Origin: Paracoccus sp. (in: a-proteobacteria) | Lineage (GTDB): Bacteria > Pseudomonadota > Alphaproteobacteria > Rhodobacterales > Rhodobacteraceae | DNA: 64,000 nt | Direction: 5' to 3' | Assembly (NCBI RefSeq): GCF_030538655.1 | Contig: NZ_JAUNTO010000010.1 | Coordinates: forward strand, 1-64,000 | Shown here: positions 28,715-37,560 of the stretch, piece by piece | Layout of the letters: the number at the start of each line of letters is the position of its first letter | Position numbering within the stretch: position 1 is the first letter of the stretch | Notes under the pieces: model-generated | Told to the model about the DNA's origin: nothing | The model's input: the letters and a program-made list of their open reading frames with translations, nothing else | Databases searched by the model: none | Translations under genes and position numbers: made by a program

Positions 28715-30295
28715 TCAGTCGATCGAGACCGCCGGGATCGACGGCTGGTTTTCAGGATGCACGTCGATATGGACGCCCTTGCGCGTGGCATAGGCCAGCA
28801 CCTGATTATGCACGTTCAGCAACACGCGGTCATCCTGCACCTGTTTCCAGATCTCGGCGATGGTGTTGTTACGGTGCTGTTCGTCCACATCCGAGGACAG
28901 CGATTCGATTTTCGCATCCACATCCGCGTTGGAATAGTTCGACGCGTTCCAGCCGCCCAGCTGATCGGTGGTGGTGTGAACAAGGAAGTCGAACACATAC
29001 TGGCTGTCGAACGGCGGCACGCCCCAGCCCATCAGATAGAAATCCGTATCGCCGTTCTGAACCAGCGGGAAATGCAGGTTACGCGACTGCGACACCAGAT
29101 TGGCGCGCACGCCGATCCGGCCCAACATGCCGACATAGGCCTGACAGATCGCCTCGTCGTTCAGGTAACGGTCGTTGGGGCAGTGCAGATCAAGGCTGAA
29201 CCCGTTGGGATAGCCCGCATCCGCCAGCAATTGCTTGGCGCGGTCGTAATCGGGGGCGCCATACGCGTTCAGTTCCTCGGTCCAGCCGTTCACGAACGGC
29301 GGCACGGCAACGCCCGACGGGTCGGACTGGCCGCGCATCACCACCTGCTTGATCGCATCGCGATCCAGCGCCAGCCAAAAGGCTTCGCGCACCTCGGGCT
29401 TTTTGAACGGGTTTTCCGTGGTATCGCCCGAACGCAGCTTGTCCGACCCCATGTCATAGCTGAAATAGATCGAACGGTTTTCCGGCCCGGTGGTCACGGT
29501 CACGCTGTCGGTCTGTTCCAGACGCTGGATGTCCTGCACCGGCACATCCTGCACAAAGTCGATCTCGCCCGACAGCAGCGCGGCCACACGGGTCGCGGCC
29601 TCTTTGATCGGGGTGTAGATGATGTCGGTCACCGGCGGCACCTCGGCCCAATGGCCGTCGAAATGGGTCATCACGGTGCGCACTTCGGGGTCGCGGCTGA
29701 CCAGACGGTAAGGGCCGGTGCCGTTGGTGTTGCGGGCGGCAAAGTTATCTTCGCCCGCGGCAAAGTTCTGAACGGCGACGACATTGTTCGCCTCGGTCCA
29801 GCCCTTGTCCATCATGAAGGTATTGGTCAGGTTCTGCGGATACAGCGGCGCAGGGCCGTTCATCCTGACGCGGACGGTATGATCGTCCACCGCCTCGGCG
29901 CTGACGACGGCGGCGTGCAGCGCCTTGTAATCCGAGGTTTCCGACCGCGCGCGATCCAGCGAGAACACCACATCCTCGGCGGTGAAATCGGCGCCATCAT
30001 GGAACTTGACCCCCTCGCGCAGCTTGAAAATCCAGACCGAGGGGTCTTCCGGGTCAACCGACCATTCCGTCGCCAGACGCGGCGACAGCGATCCGTCAAG
30101 GTTCCGCAGCACCAGCGTTTCATAGATGTTGTGCAGCAGGGTCGAGGTCGGCCCCTCGTTCTGCGCATGCGGGTCCATGGTCAGCGCATCGGCGCTGCGC
30201 GCCCAACGCAAGGTTTCGGCCTGCGCGGCCCCCAGCGTCAGCGCAAGGGCCATGGCCGAAGACGCGGCCAGCCGCGCGTGTTTGAACAGTGTCAT
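28715..30295 (-). CDS. ABC transporter substrate-binding protein, family 5
   Basis: A 526-residue periplasmic binding protein of SBP_bac_5 type, which bind peptides, nickel, amines or sugars. The signal peptide ends near residue 26 (GAAQA). LVLRNLDGSLSPRLATEW and WIFKLREGVKFHDG are the usual family motifs. The ATG at 30295 has GGGGAG upstream. It heads the operon and lies back-to-tail with the TetR gene upstream on the same strand. The neighbouring N-methylproline-type demethylase and putA make an amino-acid-derived ligand possible, but this is inference. Confidence 0.92.
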   Translation of the reverse strand: MTLFKHARLAASSAMALALTLGAAQAETLRWARSADALTMDPHAQNEGPTSTLLHNIYETLVLRNLDGSLSPRLATEWSVDPEDPSVWIFKLREGVKFHDGADFTAEDVVFSLDRARSETSDYKALHAAVVSAEAVDDHTVRVRMNGPAPLYPQNLTNTFMMDKGWTEANNVVAVQNFAAGEDNFAARNTNGTGPYRLVSRDPEVRTVMTHFDGHWAEVPPVTDIIYTPIKEAATRVAALLSGEIDFVQDVPVQDIQRLEQTDSVTVTTGPENRSIYFSYDMGSDKLRSGDTTENPFKKPEVREAFWLALDRDAIKQVVMRGQSDPSGVAVPPFVNGWTEELNAYGAPDYDRAKQLLADAGYPNGFSLDLHCPNDRYLNDEAICQAYVGMLGRIGVRANLVSQSRNLHFPLVQNGDTDFYLMGWGVPPFDSQYVFDFLVHTTTDQLGGWNASNYSNADVDAKIESLSSDVDEQHRNNTIAEIWKQVQDDRVLLNVHNQVLAYATRKGVHIDVHPENQPSIPAVSID

Positions 30296-30375
30296 CGTTG
30301 CTCCCCGTTTGTATTTGTTGTGATCGCGGATGCTAGGCCGAAACCGGGGATCAGGGCAAGGTGCACGACCCTGCG

Positions 30376-31008
30376 TCAATCCGGGCGAAAGCCGTGCCGC
30401 GCGAAAAAGCGGTCCAGTTCACGTTGCTGCGGCGGCTGGCCGGTAAAGATGGTGACATAATCGGGAATCCGGGCCATGCGTGTGGCCAGATCCTCGGCCG
30501 TTTGCATGGAAATATAGCCGATCTGCACCAGATAAATGGTCCGCGCCCGTGCATCCGCCACCCGCGCATCATGACCAAAGCGGCAAAACATCTTTGTCAG
30601 CGCCGCGATGCGCGCCTGATCCGCCGCCTGCACCTCGGTCAGAATGGCATCGGATTGCAAGGCCCAGCTGCGCACGGCAAATTCGAACCGGGCATCGAAC
30701 AGCCGCGTATCCAGCCAGCAGTCGAAAACGTTCAGCATCGCCTCGGCCAGAGTTTCGGCATAGGCCCCCGCCTGACGGGCAATGGCGCCGGTATTGGCAT
30801 CGCGCCAGCGCGCCAACAGCGCATCCAGCAATGCCTCTCGGTCCTTGAAGAACCAATAGAAACTGGTGCGCGACAGGCCAAGCCGTTTCGCCAACGGCTG
30901 CACCTTGACCGCATCGACGCCCGATTCCACCAGCACCTGATGGGCCGCATCCAGCCACCCCTCGGCCGAACCGCGCCAGCCGGTTCCCTGTGTTGTCACC
31001 TGATCCAT
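30376..31008 (-). CDS. TetR-family transcriptional regulator
   Basis: A 210-residue regulator with an N-terminal helix-turn-helix: GVDAVKVQPLAKRLGLSRTSFYWFFKDREALLDALL. The C-terminal ligand domain has no specific similarity I recognise. I take the ATG at 31008; a GTG at 31029 is possible. It is divergent from the flavin oxidoreductase gene and is 80 bases upstream of the ABC transporter operon, so it could control both. Confidence 0.88.
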   Translation of the reverse strand: MDQVTTQGTGWRGSAEGWLDAAHQVLVESGVDAVKVQPLAKRLGLSRTSFYWFFKDREALLDALLARWRDANTGAIARQAGAYAETLAEAMLNVFDCWLDTRLFDARFEFAVRSWALQSDAILTEVQAADQARIAALTKMFCRFGHDARVADARARTIYLVQIGYISMQTAEDLATRMARIPDYVTIFTGQPPQQRELDRFFARHGFRPD

Positions 31009-31093
31009 GGACAGCAGATTATCCCCCACCCCACCGGGTCACAAGGAAAATGTGCGCGCCTGTCTTGCCTGTTTGACGATGATGTTTTGTTTA

Positions 31094-31122
31094 TTGACAT
31101 AAGTGAACATTTCATCCTAGCC
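31094..31122 (+). promoter_or_regulatory. candidate promoter and operator between tetR and the oxidoreductase
   Basis: A TTGACA hexamer at 31094-31099 is followed 17 bases later by a weak -10 (CTAGCC). Overlapping it, TTGAC-ATAA-GTGAA (31094-31107) is an imperfect inverted repeat of a kind that a TetR dimer could bind. This is the most A+T-rich part of the gap. Confidence 0.35.
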
Positions 31123-31155
31123 TTGGCCTGCCCGCACGCAACAGGAGACCGGCCG

Positions 31156-33192
31156 ATGTCGAATGACCCGCTGCTTCAGCCGTTTCAGTTGAAACACCTG
31201 ACCCTTCGCAACCGCGTCATCATCACCTCGCACGAGCCTGCCTACCCCGAAGACGGGATGCCCAAGGATCGTTACCTTGCCTATACGGTCGAACGGGCGC
31301 GGGGCGGTGTCGCGCTGACCATGACGGCGGGATCGGCGGCGGTGTCGCGCGACAGCCCGCCGGTGTTCAACAACCTTCTGGCCTATAAGGATGAAATCGT
31401 GCCTTGGGTGCGGCGGATGACCGATGCCGTCCATGAACAAGGCGCGGCGATCATGATTCAGCTGACCCACCTTGGCCGCCGCACAAGGTGGGACAAGGGC
31501 GACTGGCTGCCGGTGCTGGCGCCGTCTCATCACCGCGAGGCGGCGCATCGCGCCTTTCCCAAAAAGATCGAGGATTGGGACATCGAACGGATCATCCGCG
31601 ACTTTGCCGATGCTGCCGAGCGGATGAAGGCGGGCGGTATGGATGGGGTCGAGCTAGAGGCATACGGCCATCTGATCGACCAGTTCGTGTCGCCGCTGAC
31701 CAATGATCTGGATGGTCCCTATGGCGGCGATCTGGATAACCGGATGCGGTTCTGCCTTGACGTGTTCCGCGCGATCCGGGGCCGCGTGGGCGCTGATTTC
31801 ATCCTTGGCGTCCGCTATACCGCCGACGAACGCCTGCCCGGCGGCACCGCCCCCGATGAAGGGGTCGAGATTTCCCGCCGTCTGCGCGATTCCGGGCTGA
31901 TCGACTATCTGAACGTGATCCGCGGCCATATCGACACCGATCCGGGGCTGACCGATGTGATCCCGATTCAGGGCATGGCCAGCGCGCCGCATCTGGATTT
32001 CGCGGGCGAGATTCGCGCCGCCACCGGCTTTCCCACCTTTCACGCCGCGCGCATCCCCGATCTGGCGACCGCGCGCCATGCGATTGCTTCGGGCAAGGTG
32101 GATATGGTTGGCATGACCCGCGCGCATATGACCGATCCGCATATCATCCGCAAACTGATCGCGCGGCGCGAGGATGACATCCGCCCCTGCGTCGGCGCCA
32201 ATTACTGTCTTGACCGCATCTATCAGGGCGGCGCGGCCTTTTGCATCCACAACGCCGCCACCGGGCGCGAGGAAACCATGCCGCATCAGATCACCCGCGC
32301 GGGCAGCCGCCGCAAGGTGGTGATCGTCGGCGCAGGCCCGGCCGGGCTAGAGGCGGCGCGCGTCGCCGCCGAACGCGGCCATGACGTCACCGTGTTCGAG
32401 GCCGCAAGCCAGCCCGGCGGCCAGATCCGCCTGACCGCGCAAAGCGAACGGCGGCGCGAGATGATCTCGATCATCGGCTGGCGCATGGCACAATGCGACA
32501 AGCTGGGCGTCCGGTTCCGCTTTGACACATGGGCCGAGGCGGCGGATGTGCATGCCGAACGCCCCGATGTGGTCATCATCGCCACCGGCGGAATGCCGCA
32601 TACCGATGTGTTAAGCTGCGGCAATGATCTGGTCGTCTCGTCATGGGACATCATCGCGGGCGACGTGAAGCCCGGCGCGGATGTGCTGCTGTTCGACGAT
32701 GCGGGCGATCACGCCGCCCTGCAAGCCGCCGAGGTGCTGGCCCGTGCCGGTGCCAGGGTCGAGGTGATGACCCCCGACCGCAGCTTTGCGCCCGAGGTGA
32801 TGGGCATGAACCTTGTCCCCTATATGCGGGCGCTGCAAAGCCTGAACGTGACCTTTACCGTCACCTACCGGCTGGAATCGGCGCGGCGCGAGGACAACCG
32901 GATCATCGCGCAAATCGGCAGCGATTACGGCGGCGTCAGCCAACAGCGCCATGTCGATCAGATCGTCGTCAACCACGGCACCATCCCCCTGGATGATCTG
33001 TATTTCGATCTGAAGCCGCTGTCATCGAACGGCGGCGAGGTGGCCTATGACGACCTGATCGCGGGTCGCCCGCAAACCGTGATCCGCAACCCGGACGGCG
33101 CGTTTCAGCTGTTTCGCATCGGCGATGCGGTGTCGGCCCGCAACACCCACGCCGCGATCTATGACGCGCTGCGGCTGGTCAAGGACATTTAG
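31156..33192 (+). CDS. NADH:flavin/Fe-S oxidoreductase, probable N-methylproline demethylase
   Basis: A 678-residue protein of the trimethylamine dehydrogenase/2,4-dienoyl-CoA reductase class. Residues 1 to about 345 form an Old Yellow Enzyme FMN barrel (QPFQLKHLTLRNRVI, AIMIQLTHLGRR, the ELEAYGHLIDQFVSP loop). The Fe-S segment CVGANYC...FC follows near residue 350, and the C-terminal half is a Rossmann FAD/NAD domain (VVIVGAGPAGLEAARVAAERG). The second of the four cysteines normal for this cluster is alanine. Similar proteins demethylate N-methylproline or dimethylglycine. With putA next door, N-methylproline to proline is the best guess. AGGAGA precedes the ATG. Confidence 0.78.
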   Translation: MSNDPLLQPFQLKHLTLRNRVIITSHEPAYPEDGMPKDRYLAYTVERARGGVALTMTAGSAAVSRDSPPVFNNLLAYKDEIVPWVRRMTDAVHEQGAAIMIQLTHLGRRTRWDKGDWLPVLAPSHHREAAHRAFPKKIEDWDIERIIRDFADAAERMKAGGMDGVELEAYGHLIDQFVSPLTNDLDGPYGGDLDNRMRFCLDVFRAIRGRVGADFILGVRYTADERLPGGTAPDEGVEISRRLRDSGLIDYLNVIRGHIDTDPGLTDVIPIQGMASAPHLDFAGEIRAATGFPTFHAARIPDLATARHAIASGKVDMVGMTRAHMTDPHIIRKLIARREDDIRPCVGANYCLDRIYQGGAAFCIHNAATGREETMPHQITRAGSRRKVVIVGAGPAGLEAARVAAERGHDVTVFEAASQPGGQIRLTAQSERRREMISIIGWRMAQCDKLGVRFRFDTWAEAADVHAERPDVVIIATGGMPHTDVLSCGNDLVVSSWDIIAGDVKPGADVLLFDDAGDHAALQAAEVLARAGARVEVMTPDRSFAPEVMGMNLVPYMRALQSLNVTFTVTYRLESARREDNRIIAQIGSDYGGVSQQRHVDQIVVNHGTIPLDDLYFDLKPLSSNGGEVAYDDLIAGRPQTVIRNPDGAFQLFRIGDAVSARNTHAAIYDALRLVKDI

Positions 33193-33653
33193 GCGCCGGT
33201 CCAGCCCTGTTCGACCACCGCCTCCATCGCGACAAAGCTGGAACTGGCGGCGACATGTGGCAGGGCCGAGATTTTTTCGGCCATCACCTGCCGGAACCCG
33301 GCCATATCGCGCGACCGGACTTTCAACAGATAATCGAACCCGCCCGCGATCATGTAGCACTCCTCGATCTCGGCGATCTTGCGCACCTGTTCGTTGAACT
33401 GCGCCAGCGCCTTTTCGCGGGTGTCGGTCAGCCGGATCTGCATAAAGGTCACATGCGTCAGCCCCAGTTTCAGCGGCGACAGCATGGCACGGTATCCGGT
33501 AATCAGCCCCATCTCTTCCAGCTGGCGGATGCGCAGGGCGACGGGGGTCTTTGACAGGCCGACCTTGCGGGCCAGTTCGCTGATGGGGATGCGGGCATTG
33601 GCGACCAGTTCGGCCAGTATCTTGCGGTTGGTGGGGTCAAGCTGGTCAATCAT
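33189..33653 (-). CDS. putR: Lrp/AsnC-family regulator of proline use
   Basis: A 154-residue Lrp-type regulator. The N-terminal winged helix-turn-helix (DPTNRKILAELVANARIPISELARKVGLSKTP split over residues 5-36) is followed by the RAM effector-binding domain (VTFMQIRL...ECYMIAGGFDYLLKVR). It is divergent from putA, the arrangement of the proline-responsive activator PutR in Rhodobacter and Agrobacterium relatives. Its stop overlaps that of the oxidoreductase gene. The ATG at 33653 is preferred over upstream in-frame starts. Confidence 0.88.
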   Translation of the reverse strand: MIDQLDPTNRKILAELVANARIPISELARKVGLSKTPVALRIRQLEEMGLITGYRAMLSPLKLGLTHVTFMQIRLTDTREKALAQFNEQVRKIAEIEECYMIAGGFDYLLKVRSRDMAGFRQVMAEKISALPHVAASSSFVAMEAVVEQGWTGA

Positions 33654-33667
33654 GGCTGATAATACCC

Positions 33668-33699
33668 GCAATAATGGTCGATTGACCTGCAATAATGAT
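33668..33699. promoter_or_regulatory. direct repeats between putR and putA, likely PutR sites
   Basis: GCAATAATGGT (33668-33678) and GCAATAATGAT (33689-33699) are near-identical direct repeats whose starts are exactly 21 bases apart, two helical turns. They lie in the short divergent gap next to the putR start. Lrp-type regulators often bind such phased A+T-rich sites. Confidence 0.45.
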
Positions 33700-33759
33700 A
33701 TGTTTTGGTCACATCGTCCAGTCGTGCCGCGCTATTCTGTCGCAAACGGGGAATCTGCC

Positions 33760-36700
33760 ATGACCGATCTTGCCGCCTTTACCTGTGACGCCAAATTCCG
33801 CGACGAAACGTCACTGCTGGATGATCTGATCGCCCACGCCGCCCTATCCGCAGATCAGCGCGCCCGCATGTCGGCGCGGGGCGCCGATCTGGTCCGCCGC
33901 ATCCGGGCCGAGGCCAAGCCATCGCTGATGGAGCATTTCCTGGCCGAATATGGTCTCTCCACGCGCGAAGGCGTCGCGCTGATGTGTCTGGCCGAGGCGA
34001 TGCTGCGCGTCCCCGACGCCCACACCATCGGCGCGCTGATCGAAGACAAGATCGCCCCATCCGACTGGGGGCGGCATCTGGGCAGCGCCTCGTCTTCGCT
34101 GGTGAACGCCTCGACCTGGGCCTTGATGCTGACCGGCAAGGTGCTGGACGACGACCAGCCCGGCATCGCGGGCACGCTGCGCGGCGCCATCCGCCGTCTG
34201 GGCGAGCCGGTGATCCGCACCGCCGTTGGCCGGGCGATGCGCGAGATGGGGCGGCAATTCGTGCTGGGACAGACCATCGGCGACGCGCTGACCCGTGCCC
34301 GCGCGCGCGAGGCGCAGGGCTTTACCTACAGCTATGACATGCTGGGCGAGGCGGCGATGACCGCCGCTGACGCCGCCCGCTATGCCCATGATTACGCCGA
34401 TGCGATCCGGGCGATTGCGCGCGCCTGCGACAAGGGTTCTGTGCAGGCCAACCCCGGCATTTCCATCAAGCTGTCGGCGCTGCACCCCCGGTATGAGGTG
34501 GCGCAGGAAGCCCGCGTCATGGCGGAACTGGTGCCGGTGGTGCTGGATCTGGCGCGGCAGGCCAAGGCGGCCGGTATGGGCCTGAACATCGACGCCGAGG
34601 AACAGGACCGGCTGGTTCTGTCGCTGCGGGTCATTCAGGCGGTGCTGTCCGATCCTTCGCTGGCTGGCTGGGACGGCTTCGGCGTGGTGGTGCAGGCCTA
34701 TGGCAAGCGCGCGGGCGCGGTGATCGACTGGCTGCACGCGCTGGCGACCCGGCTTGACCGACGCATCATGGTGCGGCTGGTCAAGGGCGCCTATTGGGAC
34801 ACGGAAATCAAGCGCGCTCAGGTCGAGGGGCTGCCCGGCTTCAGCCTGTTCACCTCGAAAACCGCGACCGATGTCAGCTATATTTCGCTGGCCAAACGGC
34901 TGCTGTCCTATGCCGACCGCATCTATCCGCAATTCGCCACGCATAACGCCCATACCGTCGCCGCCGTGCTGGATATGGCGGGCGATACGCCGTTTGAATT
35001 CCAGCGCCTGCATGGCATGGGCGAACGCCTGCACGACATCGTGCTGACCGAGACCAAGGGCCGCTGCCGCATCTATGCGCCGGTGGGCGCGCATCGTGAC
35101 CTGCTGGCCTATCTGGTGCGGCGCCTGCTGGAAAACGGGGCGAACAGCAGCTTTGTGCATCAGATCGTCGATGAATCGGTCAGTCCTGAAACCATCGCCG
35201 CCGACCCGTTCGAGGCGCTGGCAACCGCCCGCGCCCCTGCCGGGCTGCGCGCGCCGGATGCGATCTTTGGCGCGGGGCGGCGCAATTCCATCGGCTTTGA
35301 TCTGACCGACGCCGACACGCTGGCCCGGATCGAGGCCGCGCGCGACGTGACCATTCCGGGCGCCGCCCCGATCACCGTGACGCCTGCGGACGGCGCGCCG
35401 CGCCCGGCGCTGAACCCCGCCACCGGCGCCGTGGTGGCGCAGGTGACGGATGCGAGCGCAGATCAGGCCACGCAGGCGATTGCCGACGCCCGCCCGTGGG
35501 ACGCGCCTCCCGCCGACCGCGCTGACGCCCTGCGCCGCGCCGCCGATCTTTACGAGGAAAACTTCGGTCTCATCTTCGCAGCCCTCGCCGCCGAGGCGGG
35601 CAAGACCCTGCCCGACGCCGTGGGCGAGTTGCGCGAGGCGGTGGATTTCCTGCGCTATTATGCCGATCAGGGCGCGGGTGCCACCCACCGCCCGCGCGGG
35701 ATCATCACCGCGATCAGCCCGTGGAACTTTCCTCTGGCGATCTTCACCGGCCAGATCGCGGCGGCGCTGATGGCGGGCAATGCCGTCTTGGCGAAACCGG
35801 CTGAACAGACCCCGCTGATCGCCGCCATCGCCGTGCGGCTGCTGCATCAGGCGGGGGTGCCGGTGACGGCGCTGCAACTGCTGCCCGGCGATGGCGCGAC
35901 GGTGGGCGCGGCGCTGACCTCTGATCCGCGCATCAACGGCGTGGTGTTCACCGGCTCCACCGACACGGCGCAGATCATCGCGCGCAGCATGGCCGATCAT
36001 ATGACACCCGGCACGCCGCTGATCGCGGAAACCGGCGGGCTGAATGCGATGATCGTCGATTCCACCGCGCTGCCCGAACAGGCGGTGCGCGATGTGGTCG
36101 CCTCGGCCTTTCGGTCGGCCGGGCAACGCTGTTCGGCACTGCGCTGCCTTTATGTGCAGGCAGACATCGCCCCGCAGTTGATACAGATGATCCGGGGCGC
36201 GATGGATGATCTGCGCCTTGGCGATCCCAATGATCTGACCACCGATGTCGGCCCGGTCATCGACGCCGAGGCGCAGGCGGGCATCGCCGCCTATCTGGCG
36301 CAAGCGGCCGAGGTGCTGCACCAGATCGCCGCGCCCCCGACCGGGCATTTCATCGCCCCTACGATACTGCGCGTCAGTGGGATCGCTGATCTGGACCGCG
36401 AAATCTTTGGCCCTGTGCTGCATGTCGCGACCTTCCGCGCCGCCGACCTGCCGGGCGTGATCGCAGCGATCAACGCGCGCGGCTATGGCCTGACCTTTGG
36501 CCTGCACAGCCGCATCGACACCCGTGTGCAGCACATCGCCGAGGCGGTGCAGTGCGGCAATATCTATGTCAATCGCAACCAGATCGGCGCGGTGGTCGGC
36601 AGCCAGCCCTTTGGCGGCGAGGGGCTGTCGGGCACCGGGCCGAAGGCGGGCGGGCCGATGTATCTGCCGCAATTCAGCGCGCCCGTGCCCGCCCCCGCCG

Positions 36701-37161
36701 GAACGGGCGACGCATGGGCGGGGGATGCCGACCTGACCGCACTGGCCGACCGGCTGAGCACAGCCCAGCCCCCACGCCTGTCGGAAACCCTGATGCCCGG
36801 CCCGACCGGAGAGCTGAACCGGCTGGCCATCTATCCCCGCGCGCCGGTGCTGTGCCTTGGGCCGGGCGCGGATGTGGCGGCGGCGCAGGCACAGATGGTG
36901 CGCGATCTGGGCGGTCAGGCGGTCACGGCGGATGGTGCGGTGCCAGCCAGCGCGCTAAGCGATCTGCCCCGCCTGTCGGCGGCGATCTGGTGGGGCGATG
37001 ACAGCTACGCCCGCGCCTGTGCGCAGGCTCTGGCCGCGCGCAAGGGGGCCATCGTGCAACTGCTGACTGCCGCCCCGGCCCCGGCGCAGGTGCTGCATGA
37101 ACGGCATCTGTGCGTGGATACCACCGCAGCAGGCGGCAATGCGGCGCTGCTGGCGGGTTAG
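33760..37161 (+). CDS. putA: bifunctional proline dehydrogenase / L-glutamate gamma-semialdehyde dehydrogenase
   Basis: A 1133-residue enzyme that oxidises proline to glutamate in two steps at the membrane. It starts with the PutA arm region and the proline dehydrogenase barrel (about residues 130-480; ANPGISIKLSALHPRYE, GLNIDAEEQDRLVLSL, VRLVKGAYWD). The aldehyde dehydrogenase part follows (about 570-1010) with GIITAISPWNFPLAIFTGQI, AETGGLNAM and the catalytic cysteine in SAGQRCSALR. A C-terminal region of about 120 residues marks the longer PutA type. There is no N-terminal ribbon-helix-helix, which fits regulation by the divergent PutR. Confidence 0.95.
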   Translation: MTDLAAFTCDAKFRDETSLLDDLIAHAALSADQRARMSARGADLVRRIRAEAKPSLMEHFLAEYGLSTREGVALMCLAEAMLRVPDAHTIGALIEDKIAPSDWGRHLGSASSSLVNASTWALMLTGKVLDDDQPGIAGTLRGAIRRLGEPVIRTAVGRAMREMGRQFVLGQTIGDALTRARAREAQGFTYSYDMLGEAAMTAADAARYAHDYADAIRAIARACDKGSVQANPGISIKLSALHPRYEVAQEARVMAELVPVVLDLARQAKAAGMGLNIDAEEQDRLVLSLRVIQAVLSDPSLAGWDGFGVVVQAYGKRAGAVIDWLHALATRLDRRIMVRLVKGAYWDTEIKRAQVEGLPGFSLFTSKTATDVSYISLAKRLLSYADRIYPQFATHNAHTVAAVLDMAGDTPFEFQRLHGMGERLHDIVLTETKGRCRIYAPVGAHRDLLAYLVRRLLENGANSSFVHQIVDESVSPETIAADPFEALATARAPAGLRAPDAIFGAGRRNSIGFDLTDADTLARIEAARDVTIPGAAPITVTPADGAPRPALNPATGAVVAQVTDASADQATQAIADARPWDAPPADRADALRRAADLYEENFGLIFAALAAEAGKTLPDAVGELREAVDFLRYYADQGAGATHRPRGIITAISPWNFPLAIFTGQIAAALMAGNAVLAKPAEQTPLIAAIAVRLLHQAGVPVTALQLLPGDGATVGAALTSDPRINGVVFTGSTDTAQIIARSMADHMTPGTPLIAETGGLNAMIVDSTALPEQAVRDVVASAFRSAGQRCSALRCLYVQADIAPQLIQMIRGAMDDLRLGDPNDLTTDVGPVIDAEAQAGIAAYLAQAAEVLHQIAAPPTGHFIAPTILRVSGIADLDREIFGPVLHVATFRAADLPGVIAAINARGYGLTFGLHSRIDTRVQHIAEAVQCGNIYVNRNQIGAVVGSQPFGGEGLSGTGPKAGGPMYLPQFSAPVPAPAGTGDAWAGDADLTALADRLSTAQPPRLSETLMPGPTGELNRLAIYPRAPVLCLGPGADVAAAQAQMVRDLGGQAVTADGAVPASALSDLPRLSAAIWWGDDSYARACAQALAARKGAIVQLLTAAPAPAQVLHERHLCVDTTAAGGNAALLAG

Positions 37162-37560
37162 CCGTTTGATGCTGCGGTCCTTGAACATTGAAAAGGTGCC
37201 CATGGGCCACCTTCGACACGGCAGCGTCATGATCGAACCATAGGCTCACCACCGATCCAAGCGCCGCGTCTGGCGGGATCAGGCACCGCCCGACCAACCC
37301 CACCCGCCCCTGAACGAATGGCCGGGGTAAGCGGATGAACAAGGCAATCAGGAACACAACCGTCAAGCGCCTCTATTACGACAGCCATGATCCGCTGCGC
37401 CAACACCTCAGCGACGACATGACCGCCCATAACTTCACGCGCCGGCCCCAAGACCCTGAGTGGCCTCACCCCCTGCGAATACGCCTGCAAAATCTGGACA
37501 TCCAGGCCAGACAGATCATCCGAAACCCGATCCGCCAGATGCCGGGGTTGAACAGCCGGG
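37162..37560 (+). pseudogene. IS481-type transposase remnant, internally deleted and frameshifted
   Basis: A short start MGHLRHGS at 37202 resembles the N-terminus of IS481-type transposases. After a deletion, the C-terminal part resumes at 37335 as NKAIRNTTVKR...YYDSHDPLRQHL. Near 37440 the similarity moves to another frame (KTLSGLTPCEYACKIWTS) and ends with a MPGLN-like terminus at about 37550. Most of the catalytic domain is gone. The left edge abuts the putA stop. Confidence 0.55.

Noticed and set aside
33844..36672. 942-codon open frame on the minus strand across putA
   Set aside because: It is antisense to putA, with composition skewed to Arg, Gly, His and Gln and no motif.
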